Positions 34,558-44,993 are shown, numbered from the stretch's first letter. The stretch is DNA of 64,000 nucleotides from Paraphaeosphaeria minitans (GCA_015832175.1 WJXW01000004.1:248001-312000); one strand, 5' to 3'. A program made the numbers and translations. The notes: generated from the letters alone by a model not told the origin.

Positions 34558-34961
34558 GTAGTCGAGGAGACGGTTGTGCGGATGGGTTGGGTGGGGTGGT
34601 GATTGGACTTATATCTTTCTGAAAGTGACGTTGTGCGGCTGGATCATGGCTGTGTAGCGTGCAGAGTAACTTGCGAATGGGTCGTTGATGTGTGTGCCTA
34701 CAGTTCGGTGACTATTCCTTGTGTGAAGAGCTCATCTCATAGAGCCGGATATTCGTGTGGAACCGCATTTTGTAGCCTGCCGAGGCTCTCTTTACTTTGG
34801 TGAGGCTACTCTGGGGCGATGAGCCAATTGGATAGATCAGTGGCTGTTGTGTAGAATGCTGGTTGTGCAATCTATCCAGGCGGAGCTGCTTTGAAGGTTA
34901 CGCGTAGATGGCAGACTTCCCCCCGCGGATCATCTCAAGCAACGCAACCGATGGTTTTGCG

Positions 34962-35678
34962 TCAATAATCCTGGATGCCCGTCTCCCCAGTGAGCACCTT
35001 CTCCTTCCCCTCGCCATCTGTGTCGAAGTCCGACTCCATGCTGTCAAAGTACGCGTCCTGGATGTCGCGCTCCTCCTCGGGATCATCGTACGCGTGACTC
35101 GCATCCACCGTATCGTATTCGAAGTCATTGTCGTCACCCCGGAGGAAGCGCTGCGTCATCTCGTCCTTCCACCACGCGCAGCCGTCCTCCTTGGACATGG
35201 GCACCTCGTCCTTGTCCGCCTCGCGTATCTCGCCCTGGGGCCCGCGAGTGTACGTGAACAGCGACGCCGGGCTCGGGTGGCTGAGGGCCTCTTTCTTGGC
35301 CTCCAAGCGCCACAGGTCCGTCGCCATCTGGCCGGAGAAGCCCTTGCGGCGGCCCTCGGCCTCGCGCTCGGCGGCGGTCTGGAAGCGGCGGATGAGGCGG
35401 TCGTAGAGCAGGGGGTCGGCGAGCTCGAGGGAGGCATCGGTGAAGTACTCGGGGTGCACGTCGAGGTAGCGCTTGCGTCTGTTCTTTGCCCTGAGGCGGT
35501 CTGCCCGGTCGTCGTCCATGGGTGCGTCGGGGCTGTCTCCTTCGCGCGTGCGTTGCACGGCTACCGTGGCCATGTCCCCGTCGGCGCTGCCACTTGGGTG
35601 TGCGCTGTCGTCCCCTCGGGAGTCGTCCGCAGATCGGATTGCAAGCGCTTGCATGTTGGCGCTGCGAAGGTACGGCAT
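34962..35678 (-). CDS. CCDC97-like (CCD97-like C-terminal domain, DUF2052) protein
   Basis: A single-exon gene for 238 residues. The middle matches the family pattern: RAKNRRKRYLDVHPEYF at about residues 63-79, then LADPLLYDRLIRRFQ. The C-terminal part has KDEMTQRFLRGDDNDFEYD followed by a run of acidic residues (YDDPEEERD, DAYFDSMESDFD), as in CCDC97 proteins, where the acidic tail is typical. Animal CCDC97 is a nuclear protein linked to the SF3B/spliceosome; the role in fungi is inferred only. The first about 60 residues are low-complexity. The start is the first ATG of the frame. The gene is divergent from the spermidine-synthase-like gene, with about 490 bp between the two start codons, and tail-to-tail with the MFS gene. 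Confidence 0.8.
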   Translation of the reverse strand: MPYLRSANMQALAIRSADDSRGDDSAHPSGSADGDMATVAVQRTREGDSPDAPMDDDRADRLRAKNRRKRYLDVHPEYFTDASLELADPLLYDRLIRRFQTAAEREAEGRRKGFSGQMATDLWRLEAKKEALSHPSPASLFTYTRGPQGEIREADKDEVPMSKEDGCAWWKDEMTQRFLRGDDNDFEYDTVDASHAYDDPEEERDIQDAYFDSMESDFDTDGEGKEKVLTGETGIQDY

Positions 35679-36170
35679 GCTCTGTCTGGCCGCAAGAGTG
35701 AATGTTTAGGCAGATCACGTTGAGATGCAGTGGAAGACGCTTTGTGATGACGCCACACCGCGAGCCACGCTCGCTCCTTAGCGGCTTCCCCCACCAGCCC
35801 GCGCTAGACCCGAAACGCTCTCCGCCAGATGAACTGCAGTCGGATGTTTCATCTATGCTTCAAACATTTCCTCCATTAACAGTTGTCCTTCCCGCCAGAC
35901 CCGTATATAACAACCTCTCTAGTTCCCCGGCGGTCCTTTTGTATATTTTCTCCCTTGGTCACTTCTTCCTACGTTTGCGGGTCAGCGGTCCGTAGCAGCG
36001 GGAAGAAAGAGCTTGGATATCTTGTGCTTTTTAATTTACTGAAGCATTGGCATCACTTTGCGTTGTGGAAACCACGTTGCGCTGTTGAGATACCCCTTTG
36101 GATTTTGCGACAATTACTGCGAGAGAACACTACCAGAAGGAGTTGGGATAGTGCGCCGTTAGCCAGCAGC
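35679..36170. promoter_or_regulatory. Divergent intergenic region (shared promoter area)
   Basis: This 492 bp region separates two divergent starts. A TATA-like GTATATAAC occurs at about 35,902-35,910 and fits the rightward gene, leaving a leader of about 230 nt. The rightward frame stays open upstream to 35,883 but its first good ATG is 36,171. Promoter function is inferred from position only. Confidence 0.4.
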
Positions 36171-37913
36171 ATGTCAACGAGACAGAAAACGGTGAAGAAG
36201 CCCAAGGCAGCGAAAGAGGCGGAAAAGCATGCACGACAGCTTCCAGCATCCACGATCCTCAAAAATGTCGGACGAGCTGCTGCCCTGCTGCTCATCGCTG
36301 GCATTGCTTCCCCGGTCTCTCAGCTGAGCCTCTCGCCGATATACGGCTCCATCCCCTCCTCCCTACACCACCAGAGGAGCATGACCTTCACAGCCATCGC
36401 GGCTCTGATCGCCCGAAACTCCTTGAAGAAATACGTCACAGATTCCCTATCCGAGTACATTGCTGTAATAGCCTACTGGACGCCTGTCATCCAATTCTTC
36501 CTTTTCCCTTACAGTAGCGAGCTCGGCATCGAATACGGTCCGCTCCTCATCGAATGCGCGACCTACTTCCCCCTACTCTTCCTTTCGGTCTACGCCGCCT
36601 TCGACCTCCTCGACTGCATCGACCTCAGCAGCCTCAACCTCCCCAACACCGCCAAGCAGATCCTCCTCCCAATGGCGTCCTACTTCACCGTCTCCACCAC
36701 CGCCAAAATCGCCGGCGCAACACTCCCCTCCTGGATCGGAACACACCTCTACTTCACCCGCATAGGCTTCCAGATGCTGCTAGCTAGCGCCTCGGCTTTC
36801 CTCACACCCACCCGCATCATCGTCGTCGCCTTCCCCGCCATCCTGCACACCCTCTACGCAAACCCACACTTCCCCTCTGACACCGCGTTGAGCCGCGCAA
36901 ACACCACCCTTGCCGCATCCCACAACTTCACCCTCCTCGCCCGCCACGAGTCGAACACTGGGTACGTCTCCGTCCTCGAATCCCACACCGACACTGCGTT
37001 CCGCCTGCTCCGCTGCGACCACTCGCTCCTCGGCGGCGAGTGGCTCGTCACCCCCGACGCATACGCAAAGGGCCAGCGCCAGCGGGAGACCATATTTTCC
37101 GTGTTCGTGCTGCTCGAGGCCGTGCGGCTCGTCGAGACGCCGTCATCCGCTGTCCCGGACGCAGAGAAGTCTGCGCTGGTGATAGGTCTCGGCATCGGCA
37201 CCGCGCCCAACGCCCTCATCGCGCACGGCATCAACACCACCATCGTCGAGCTCGACCCGGTCGTCCACGCCTACGCGACCAAGTACTTCGCGCTATCCCC
37301 CAAGCACACCGCCGTCATCGACGACGCCGTGTCCTACGTCGCCCGTACATCCCACTCCCACCCCTCCACCTTCTCCTACATCATCCACGACGTCTTCACC
37401 GGCGGCGCCGAGCCCGTCGCCCTCTTCACCAGAGAGTTTCTGACAGGCCTGCACGACCTTCTCACGAATGATGGCGTGGTCGCGATAAACTACGCCGGCG
37501 ACCTCGCCCTCGGCTCCACCCAACTCGTCCTCAACACCATCCACGCCGTCTTCCCCGCCTGCCGCCTCTTCCGGGACCAACCGCCCTCCCCGTCCCATCA
37601 GCCCGGCAACCCAGACTTCATCAACATGGTCGTCTTCTGCGCGAAATCGGACCCCAGCAACCTCGGCAGCGCCGCAATCACGTTCCGCACCGCAGAGGAG
37701 AGGGACCTACTGGGCAGTCTGGCGCGCAGGAACTACTTGCAGCCCCGGGCCGAGCTGGAGATACAGTACGGGTATGTGCCCGAGGACCAAGGGGGTAGGA
37801 CCATGGGGCGCGCGGATGTGGGCGAGCTCGAGTCGTACCACGAGGAGGGGGCAGTCAGCCATTGGCGGATCATGCGGACCGTGCTGCCCGACGGCGTGTG
37901 GGAGATGTGGTAG
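36171..37913 (+). CDS. Membrane-anchored spermidine/spermine synthase-like (SAM-fold) protein
   Basis: A single exon of 580 residues from the ATG at 36,171 (MSTRQKTVKKPKAAK, a basic cytosolic start). Residues about 30-225 contain roughly seven hydrophobic segments (for example AAALLLIAGIASPV, YIAVIAYWTPVIQFFLF, IIVVAFPAILHTL). The C-terminal half has the Rossmann-type fold of the spermidine synthase superfamily: GLGIGT at 339-344, VELDP at 359-363, DDAVSYV near 385 and HDVFTGG at 406-412. True aminopropyltransferases have GGGDGG at the first motif and an Asp in a DSSDP-like word; here both are changed, so polyamine synthesis is unlikely and a methyltransferase-like or unknown role fits better. 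Fungal relatives are usually annotated as spermine/spermidine synthase family. The stop lies about 220 bp from the convergent fucosidase stop. Confidence 0.82.
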   Translation: MSTRQKTVKKPKAAKEAEKHARQLPASTILKNVGRAAALLLIAGIASPVSQLSLSPIYGSIPSSLHHQRSMTFTAIAALIARNSLKKYVTDSLSEYIAVIAYWTPVIQFFLFPYSSELGIEYGPLLIECATYFPLLFLSVYAAFDLLDCIDLSSLNLPNTAKQILLPMASYFTVSTTAKIAGATLPSWIGTHLYFTRIGFQMLLASASAFLTPTRIIVVAFPAILHTLYANPHFPSDTALSRANTTLAASHNFTLLARHESNTGYVSVLESHTDTAFRLLRCDHSLLGGEWLVTPDAYAKGQRQRETIFSVFVLLEAVRLVETPSSAVPDAEKSALVIGLGIGTAPNALIAHGINTTIVELDPVVHAYATKYFALSPKHTAVIDDAVSYVARTSHSHPSTFSYIIHDVFTGGAEPVALFTREFLTGLHDLLTNDGVVAINYAGDLALGSTQLVLNTIHAVFPACRLFRDQPPSPSHQPGNPDFINMVVFCAKSDPSNLGSAAITFRTAEERDLLGSLARRNYLQPRAELEIQYGYVPEDQGGRTMGRADVGELESYHEEGAVSHWRIMRTVLPDGVWEMW

Positions 37914-38135
37914 TCTAGATGGGTGGGCGGAGAGTTCTCGACGAGGACGGACTCAATATCACGGAGATGCGGATCCGAGGGACACTGGCGCACGAAAACT
38001 CGCTCGCATCGCAAACATGCACTGGCTTTCTAGATGGGCCTCACGCATAGTCTCGCAGCGCCGAAATATCACGTGTTTTTTTTTTTTGCTTGCTTCCGTT
38101 GCGAGTCCCGCGGGCGATGTAGCTGTGATGCGCGT
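37914..38135. other. Convergent 3' intergenic region
   Basis: A spacer of 222 bp between two converging genes. A CACGTG followed by a run of 13 T lies at about 38,070-38,088. No gene seen. Confidence 0.5.
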
Positions 38136-40563
38136 CTAGTACGCGATCTTGAACACCCAAACGTACTCATCCGCGGCGGTGACCTCGTCGCTTACCTCGA
38201 GCACGACACTCCCGTTGCTGCGCTTCTGGCTCGGAACAACCGCGCCAGCTTGGCTACCGCCTACGACCGTCACCTCGTCGCCGTCCGCCCACGGCACCGG
38301 GCTATCCAGCACCAGCGTCGCGTTCGGCTCGCTCAGCACCAAGACGTAGAACGCATCCACGCTCGTGGTGAACCGCACAGCCGTGCCCTCCTGCGGCGTC
38401 ACGCTCCAATACGTCGTGTTGAAGATGGCCTCGCCGTGGCCGCGGATCCACGCCCCCGCCTCCCTGAGCGTCTTCTGCTCGACGTCGATGATGGTCCCGT
38501 CCGCCGTGGGACCGACATCGAGCAGGAAGTTGCCGTTCTTGGAGACGATGTCGACGAGGGAGGTCACGACGGCCGAGGCGTTGATGTACGCGGACAGCGG
38601 TGTGGCGGCGTTGTACCCGTACGAGTACGGATCCATGCCCTGGTTCGTCTCCCACTTGCGGGGCTGCACCGCGCCGTACCGCGCGTACTCGGGCGTGTCG
38701 AAGTCGCCCGGGAGACCGCACCGCGCGTTCATGAGGGCTTGCTTGTTGTGCGCGGCGAGGGCGTTGAACCAGTGCGCCGCGAACTCGGCGGTGCGGTTTG
38801 GCCCGCCGATGTCGCACCACATGATCTCGACACCCATGTCGGCCAGCGTCTGCATCTCGGGGAGTACCAGGTCGGTCACGTAGTCGGCGACGGGGACGTA
38901 GCCCGTGTAGGGGAGGGACGCGTTGGTGAAGGGGTTCGTGGCGTTGCCGCCGGGCCAGTTGGAGAAGCCGTAGCCGCGGTAGTCGGGGTGGAACCACTCC
39001 GGGAGCGAGTAGTATGCTGCCTTGTGGAGGTGCGGCTGGTGCGTTTCCGCTGCGTCGAAGAGTTCCTGGAGGAGGTTGCGGTGCGGGAACTGCGCGACCG
39101 ACGTCCGCTTCGAGACATTCGCGGGCAGATCAAAGAGCGAGTATCCGTCATGGTGCTTGCTGACCTGCACGAAGTAGCCCGCCCCTGCGTCGGCGAAGAG
39201 ATCGACCCAGTCCTTCGGGTTGAAAGCCGAGGCTGAGAAGTTCTGGATGAAGTCGTCGTAGACGATGTTTGGGCCGTAGTGCTCGAGATGGTATTCGTAG
39301 GTCTGGGTCTTGTCGCCTGCGCCGCTGTTGAGCCTCCACCAGTACCACTCGGCATATGATTCGTTTTTTCCCACGTTGCCCCATGCCGGGACTGCGTAGG
39401 GACCCCAGTGGATGAAGATGCCATACTTGAGGTCGTTGAACCAGTCAGGCGAGTCATGCGTGTAGACTGATTCGTACGTCGGCTCGTACTTCTTGAAGCC
39501 AAACGTGGCGTTGAAAGTATACTCTGAACACTTGAGGTCTTTTCCTGATACATCGACTGTCGCGGGACCAGTGGCGCCGGACATGACCCCATTTTTGTTT
39601 TTGACACCTATGTTGACCCGGACTTGATCACCAGCCCGAAGTCTCTTGATATATCCCGGTGTAACGGTTTCGACGCCAGGCGAATCAATCTTTACTTCGA
39701 TAGCGTGGTCCTTCAGTATGTCTTCCGCACCGATGTTATTCACGGTCACTTCGAAGATTTGAATCTTATCGCTACCCTCGACCCACTTCTGCGTCGACCT
39801 AGCATACTGCACGCTCAAAACCGGACCTTCCGCATCACTCTCCGCTGGTACCAGCGTCAGCGCAAAGATATGCAGCCGAGACGAAGTAGCCGCGCCTCCA
39901 GGGTCCGTCGCAGATGCGCCCGTTATGTTCGGCAATGTCAGCGAGGTCAGGTCCTTGGAGCTATCCAGCCAATTTCTCGTCTGGAAGATATTACTGCGAT
40001 TCCAGTCCACGCTTTCGTCGGTCAGTCTGTAGGGGAAAACGAGATCGCCGCCCGTTGGATACGGCCAAGACCACCATGCAGGCACGAGGACGGCATTTGA
40101 GCTTGTGCTGCCGTCGGAGAAGGTTGCGTTGATTGTTCCTTTAGCCAGGCCCTTTTCGGAGGCGGCGAGCATATGCACGCTTAGATAACGCCCTCGTGGT
40201 ATGGAGATCGTTTGGCCTGCTGCGATGGCGTTGTCATGTCCTGAAGAGTTGTATTTGGGGAAAGTGTAGTTGAGACCAGTGTAGGTGAACGTCGATGGGG
40301 GAATGAATTCAGCGGGATATGAATCTAGGGGATCTGTGAGCACTGCATCGATACTTTGAACATGATTGAAGTCGCATACCTCCTGAGTTATCAAAGTTCG
40401 TCTCATTGGACGTTAAACCGAAGGCTCGGTTGTCGTAAATGTCATGCAGGTTAATGGGAAGAGATGGAGCTTGGCCAGATATTGGCTGGAAATTGTTCTG
40501 CGGCATAAAAATCAACTGTGCCGTTGAAGTCGCAAAGAGAAGGCATATGGCTTTGTTAGCCAT
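38136..40563 (-). CDS. Secreted alpha-L-fucosidase, glycoside hydrolase family 29
   Basis: Hydrolyses alpha-linked fucose from glycans, with retention. Exons (minus): 40,563-40,380 and 40,333-38,136, joined in phase across a 46 nt intron, giving 793 residues. The N-terminus MANKAICLLFATSTAQLIFM looks like a signal peptide. Residues about 60-350 form a region without recognised catalytic motifs, probably beta-sandwich. The GH29 catalytic domain starts near residue 363 (LKYGIFIHWGPYAVPAW), followed by SKHHDGYSLFD and EIMWCDIGGPNR; Asp569 in the WCD word aligns with the family nucleophile. GNFLLDVGPTADG is also typical. Many NxS/T sites (for example NASLPYTG, NRTAEF) fit secretion. The longer single frame would start at a downstream ATG (40,406) and lose the signal peptide, so the spliced start is preferred. 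Confidence 0.9.
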
Positions 40564-40826
40564 CGTGATTCTGGGCTCCTACAGGTGGCCCAAGATGCTC
40601 GAGCAAAGATGTCGCAGTAAGCGTTGTGGCTTGCAGCCCGTGGTCGAGTGTTGGCACATTTTGTCAGTAGCAAATAAGGTTACTTGGACTAGCATCTCCA
40701 CTGTTGATCTTTGAGGGGTAGGTTGCACTCATGGTGTCGATGTTGTCGAGGTCGCATAGCCGGTGGAAAGTAGATTCGGGAGTCATTGACCCGCCGCCCG
40801 ACTGACATTAGGTACGTCATCGAGCG

Positions 40827-41151
40827 AAGCTAGTCAGCTCATGTGACCATGGGCGTGCGAGAGGTGGCATGGCTAAGCTAAAGCAGCAAGTAGGGTACCT
40901 AGATTAACGTAGAACTAGGTAATGTATACATGAATCTACTCTGTGCTTACGAATTGGCGTAGCATGCCACCTCTCCCTACGGTCAGGGGGACCACCACCA
41001 CATTGGTCCGACCAGGAGTTACTAAACAGTGTGGCACACTAGGTACCCTAGTTCGGCATATGCTCGGTACTCTTCTTCGTTCTGTAGATCACCGTCCAGC
41101 GACTCAGTAAAACTTGATGAGAGAGATGAACAAGAAAGAGCAGATTGAGAA
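40827..41151. repeat. Direct repeat copy 1 (325 bp, perfect)
   Basis: I see no difference over 325 bp from 41,213-41,537. Inside, GAGAGGTGGCATG (40,859-40,871) is inverted as CATGCCACCTCTC (40,963-40,975), and TAGGGTACCTAG is inverted as CTAGGTACCCTA further right. This looks like a small inverted-repeat element or foldback DNA within a tandem duplication. Confidence 0.9.
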
Positions 41152-41212
41152 AGATCTCAGATTCTGAAGAATCAGATTTAAATAGCCAAAGTGAGTTAGA
41201 ATTAGATGCTGC

Positions 41213-41537
41213 AAGCTAGTCAGCTCATGTGACCATGGGCGTGCGAGAGGTGGCATGGCTAAGCTAAAGCAGCAAGTAGGGTACCTAGATTAACGTAGAA
41301 CTAGGTAATGTATACATGAATCTACTCTGTGCTTACGAATTGGCGTAGCATGCCACCTCTCCCTACGGTCAGGGGGACCACCACCACATTGGTCCGACCA
41401 GGAGTTACTAAACAGTGTGGCACACTAGGTACCCTAGTTCGGCATATGCTCGGTACTCTTCTTCGTTCTGTAGATCACCGTCCAGCGACTCAGTAAAACT
41501 TGATGAGAGAGATGAACAAGAAAGAGCAGATTGAGAA
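41213..41537. repeat. Direct repeat copy 2 (325 bp, perfect)
   Basis: Second copy of the block at 40,827-41,151, shifted by 386 bp, with a 61 bp unrelated AT-rich spacer (41,152-41,212). It carries the same internal inverted repeats. No flanking target duplication was recognised. Confidence 0.9.
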
Positions 41538-41786
41538 TTGGCCTGCTCAAGAACACTCTTAACGCCCTAACAATCTTCACTTCTCTGGCATTCCTTACTG
41601 TCTCTACCCATCTACTCACCTACATATTTGAGGGTTTACTGCATCTTGTCACTATATTAGCTTGTCTTGGGCGTATACAAAGCATTTTTGGAATGCGAAA
41701 CGCGAGAAGATTTTCGGACGATCTTCGGTGACACCAGACAAGAGTCAAAAAAACCCTAGGGAGGGCCGATCGATTCATCCAAGTAT

Positions 41787-41995
41787 GATATCACCATCAC
41801 TGACAGTAACTTTGGTTGGCGTGGCGGCGAATTTATATTCCGGAAAGTAGATGCGGTCCGGATACGTTCGAGCGTTGGGACTTGGATACCATCTCCTCGT
41901 ATAGCGACTCATCGACGGACGAATTCGATTCTACTACGAGCACACATACTCAGGCCGCCCCACCACTCGAGCCCACTAGTATTGATGACGCTTAA
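41787..41995 (+). pseudogene. Possible decayed exon
   Basis: A protein-like frame at 41,852-41,995 ends in TAA and reads PDTFERWDLDTISSYSDSS followed by a Ser/Thr/Asp-rich tail. Just upstream, in another frame (41,787-41,851), NFGWRGGEFIFRKVDA also looks protein-like. A frameshift or a lost intron between them would make one small domain. No family recognised; low confidence. Confidence 0.25.
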
Positions 41996-42836
41996 GAGAC
42001 AGATGATGACCTTTCGCGGCAGGTTGGCGATAAATCAGCGTACGTACACACATTATGTTAACAGCATGGGTCTATAAGTAGGTCGCAGGCCTTGCTTTGC
42101 TATTTGCAGCGTTTTGGGGGCTTCTTCGCAAAGCTTCCTACCATCTGTAGGTCGCCTTTTCTTTCGTAGGTCGCAGGGCAGGCAGACGGAGGGTCGAGTC
42201 GGAGGGTGGGAGTCGTAGGTAGTCGTAGTCGGAATCGTCGGCCAGGACCAGGGGGAGGGGAGGGTGCAGGTCGGGTCGGATCAGGTCATGCCATGTCAGG
42301 CCATGATGGGAAGCGCAGCCGCGAGCGCGAGCGCGATGACGAAACGACGCCCGCACCCCTGCAAAGGTAGCAGCGCTAGACGCCCGCCCTCGCAACCAAC
42401 CCAACCGCCGAGCGCGCTACTGCGCAACGCGAGCCGCCCCATCGCTCGAGCCTCGCCGACCGAACAACAATCATTTCAGAGGGCTGTCGGGGAATGTGAT
42501 GGATAGATGGACTAGATATTGGTATGGATTGGTGGAGAAATACGTGTAGGATGCGGCAAGTAAATTGTACCTAGACCTCCCCGCCGTGGTAGACCTCCCC
42601 GCCATGGTATGCCGCTTCAGCGGTAAAATCACGTCGTATCCCGGAAACCGTCTGCTTTCCTGCAGGCGGCTCGTAGGTAAAATCGCACATGCTCCTCGCC
42701 ACGAGCAGATGGAGGAACGGAAAAATCGTTGACCCAACGGGGTTGTTGTGACCCCCCAACGCCAGGCATGCTAATCAATACAAAAGAAGAAAAGAAGAAG
42801 AAGAAAGACCAATCCCCACAAAAAGACAACCTCTCC

Positions 42837-44993
42837 CTACCCCTCGCCCATGTCGAAGCGGTGGGCAAACGCTTTCGCAATCTTATGCTCGGGCTTGGGC
42901 GGGATGTGGTGATGGAGGTACTTTTTCGGCGCAGGGCCGGACCTTCTGCCCTTGGACGCGTCGATCACGTACTTGGGGTCCTCGTAGCTCTCGGGGCAAC
43001 AACAGGCTATGTTCTTGATCATGGCCGTGTCGAGGATTTCGCGGATCGTTATGCGCTTGTCGGGGTTTGGGTGGAGCATCTTCAGCATCATGCGCTTGAG
43101 TGGCGGAGGGTTGATGAGACTGAAGAGCTTGCCGCATTTGGGATGGTTGTCAGGCGTGATGTCTTCGTGGGGATGTTTCGGCAACCACTCGTCCCAGCCC
43201 TTCTTGTACCTGGCGTAGTACGGAAAGTCCGGCTTGGCTGCTTGCCACGGGCAGCCTCCAAAAGTCATGGTGAGATACACGATGGCGCATGACCAGATAT
43301 CAAGGGGTCGGGGGTCGTATTTGCCCTTTTTCTGAAGGACCTCGGGCGCGATGTAGGGAAGACTGCCGCAGATCCCAGGGTCAGAAAGCCGGACTTCACC
43401 CATGTTCTTGCCGCATTCGCCACCTGCACCTCGTAAACCAGGGTGGACACCGCAGAAGACTTCCGCAACACCAAAGTCGGAAATCTTCAAATGTCCCTCC
43501 TTGTTGAGCAGCAAGTTTTCGAGCTTGATGTCGCGATGCGCAATGCCGTGACTGTGCAGATAGTCAACGCCCCGCAGCAGCTGCTTGAAGAAACAGAGAC
43601 GATCCTCTGGGGAGTAGTATCCTTCGGTGCCGCCTGCAAACAGTTTGCGCTCTACTAGCGAGAAGAGCTCACCGTACGCGCAATACTCCATGACGTGGTT
43701 CCACCTGTCGCGGTTCGTGCAAAGCCGCACAGTCTCCACTATGTTTGGGTGGTGAAGACTCTTCGCGATGCTGTACTCGGATTTGATCTTATCCACGTAA
43801 TCGCCTTCCGTCTCGTCATTGTCTCGGGGACGGAATTCTTTTACCGCGACCAAATCCTCTCCCCCGAACCCTCTCCGAGCCATGATGCGAACCTCGGAAG
43901 TGGCTCCCCTGCCCAGTATCTTCCCTCTCTTGCCGGGCATCAGACTGGAGCTCTTGAACTCTTTGTCGAGGTCGCAGCAGTCCACCACAAACTCATCAGG
44001 CAGACTCAGACTCAGACGGCGAGCTTTCGATCCCACTCCACGGTTAGCTGGCTTGGAGTAAGTTGCCATCAGAGCCGCAGTCGCCTCTTCGTCGTCAAAC
44101 TCCATTTTGGGAACCTGTTCTGTGCTCGCTGAGCGTCTCCGTGTCCACGTGTGTCGCTTTCCGCCTCTTCCGCTGCTGCCAGCCCATTTCACACCTGGAG
44201 CCTTCTCTTTCGTCATATTCGAAATCCCGGTAGATGATGCCGAGTGCTTGTGGCTTGGTCGCAATTTCCCTTGGCCTTGTTCGTTTGAGAAGGTGCTGTG
44301 TGGCGAACCAGGCGAAGGAGGTCCGGAGATGGAATGGGAAGATTTGGGGGTGTTGCGACCGGAGAGAGAAAAGGTACTGAACCTCCGACCAGACCGTGGA
44401 ATTTCCACGGCAGGTGTGGAGACTTCTGCAGGGCCATCTACCCCCGTCTTGACGATCATTTTCTCGGTCTTGTGCGCGTGCTTTGGAGTCGGCTTGGGGT
44501 TCTCATTGTGATGGGGCCCATCCTTGTGCGACGCGGCACGATGAAGCTTACCACGCACGAAAGACCCGACGCGCTTCCCAAGACCTGGTTTCTCAGGCGC
44601 AGGCGACGGGTGCGGCTCTGCTGGTGAACCCACCTTGAGGCCAGAGGGCGTGCGACTAGCCGTGGGGCTTGCTGGAGGTGCGTGTGAGGCTGCAGCTGGC
44701 AACGGCTTCACGTCGCCGTCCATCATGGCGACGGCAGGGGTCAGGAAGTCGACGGGCTCATTGTTACGGAAAGAATTGGTACGGAAAGGGTCAGAGAAGG
44801 GGTGAGTGAAAGGGGTAGAGTCGCTGGAATGGCTGTTGGGAGTCAGAGGCTCCATCGGCTCCTCGCTAGCAGTAGACTCGTCTTCTTCCGCAATTGGGGA
44901 ATCCCGGACGCGGGAGTCTCTGCGGAGAAATTGGGCTTCGCTTGTTGGCGCCGTCACCAACGGAGGTGGATTGCGTGAAGCCACGAGTGGCAT
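42837..44993 (-). CDS. Ser/Thr protein kinase, Hal4/Sat4 (NPR/Hal5) type
   Basis: A single exon of 718 residues. The first about 345 residues are Ser/Pro-rich and probably disordered, with many basic patches. The kinase domain then shows all key parts: glycine loop LGRGATSEV, VAVKEF with Lys385, HRDIKLENLLL with catalytic Asp488, DFG at 506-508 and APE at 549-551, then DIWSCAIVYLTM and GGCPWQAAK. The insert after DFG (VFCGVHPGLRGAGGECGKN) and the GYYSPEDRLCFFKQLLRGVDY word are characteristic of yeast Hal4/Sat4 and Hal5 relatives. In yeast these kinases support the Trk potassium transporters and salt tolerance; that role is inferred here. The start is the first ATG of the frame. Confidence 0.9.
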   Translation of the reverse strand: MPLVASRNPPPLVTAPTSEAQFLRRDSRVRDSPIAEEDESTASEEPMEPLTPNSHSSDSTPFTHPFSDPFRTNSFRNNEPVDFLTPAVAMMDGDVKPLPAAASHAPPASPTASRTPSGLKVGSPAEPHPSPAPEKPGLGKRVGSFVRGKLHRAASHKDGPHHNENPKPTPKHAHKTEKMIVKTGVDGPAEVSTPAVEIPRSGRRFSTFSLSGRNTPKSSHSISGPPSPGSPHSTFSNEQGQGKLRPSHKHSASSTGISNMTKEKAPGVKWAGSSGRGGKRHTWTRRRSASTEQVPKMEFDDEEATAALMATYSKPANRGVGSKARRLSLSLPDEFVVDCCDLDKEFKSSSLMPGKRGKILGRGATSEVRIMARRGFGGEDLVAVKEFRPRDNDETEGDYVDKIKSEYSIAKSLHHPNIVETVRLCTNRDRWNHVMEYCAYGELFSLVERKLFAGGTEGYYSPEDRLCFFKQLLRGVDYLHSHGIAHRDIKLENLLLNKEGHLKISDFGVAEVFCGVHPGLRGAGGECGKNMGEVRLSDPGICGSLPYIAPEVLQKKGKYDPRPLDIWSCAIVYLTMTFGGCPWQAAKPDFPYYARYKKGWDEWLPKHPHEDITPDNHPKCGKLFSLINPPPLKRMMLKMLHPNPDKRITIREILDTAMIKNIACCCPESYEDPKYVIDASKGRRSGPAPKKYLHHHIPPKPEHKIAKAFAHRFDMGEG

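Larger units (their letters stand above)
40564..42836. other. 2.3 kb intergenic region with duplicated block and a decayed coding fragment
   Basis: It contains the 325 bp direct duplication (40,827-41,151 and 41,213-41,537) and a possible gene fragment (41,787-41,995). From 42,060 to 42,480 there is GC-rich, low-complexity DNA with repeated GTCGCAGG/TAGTCGTAG words. A short tandem (TAGACCTCCCCGCC, twice) is at 42,571-42,603. The purine-rich tract at 42,784-42,807 and neighbouring bases are probably the 3' end of the kinase transcript. Confidence 0.6.

Noticed and set aside
35134..35718. Long antisense and shifted frames over the CCDC97-like gene (for example 34,908-35,723 +)
   Set aside because: Arg/Pro-rich shadows of a high-GC coding sequence; the minus frame 34,962-35,678 carries the recognisable family motifs.
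38034..39236. 400-codon + strand frame over the fucosidase gene
   Set aside because: Shadow of the GH29 coding sequence; Arg/Val-rich with no domain.
40309..40406. Fucosidase start at the ATG at 40,406
   Set aside because: That start removes the signal peptide. The upstream exon joined in phase gives a secreted protein with a continuous N-terminal sequence.
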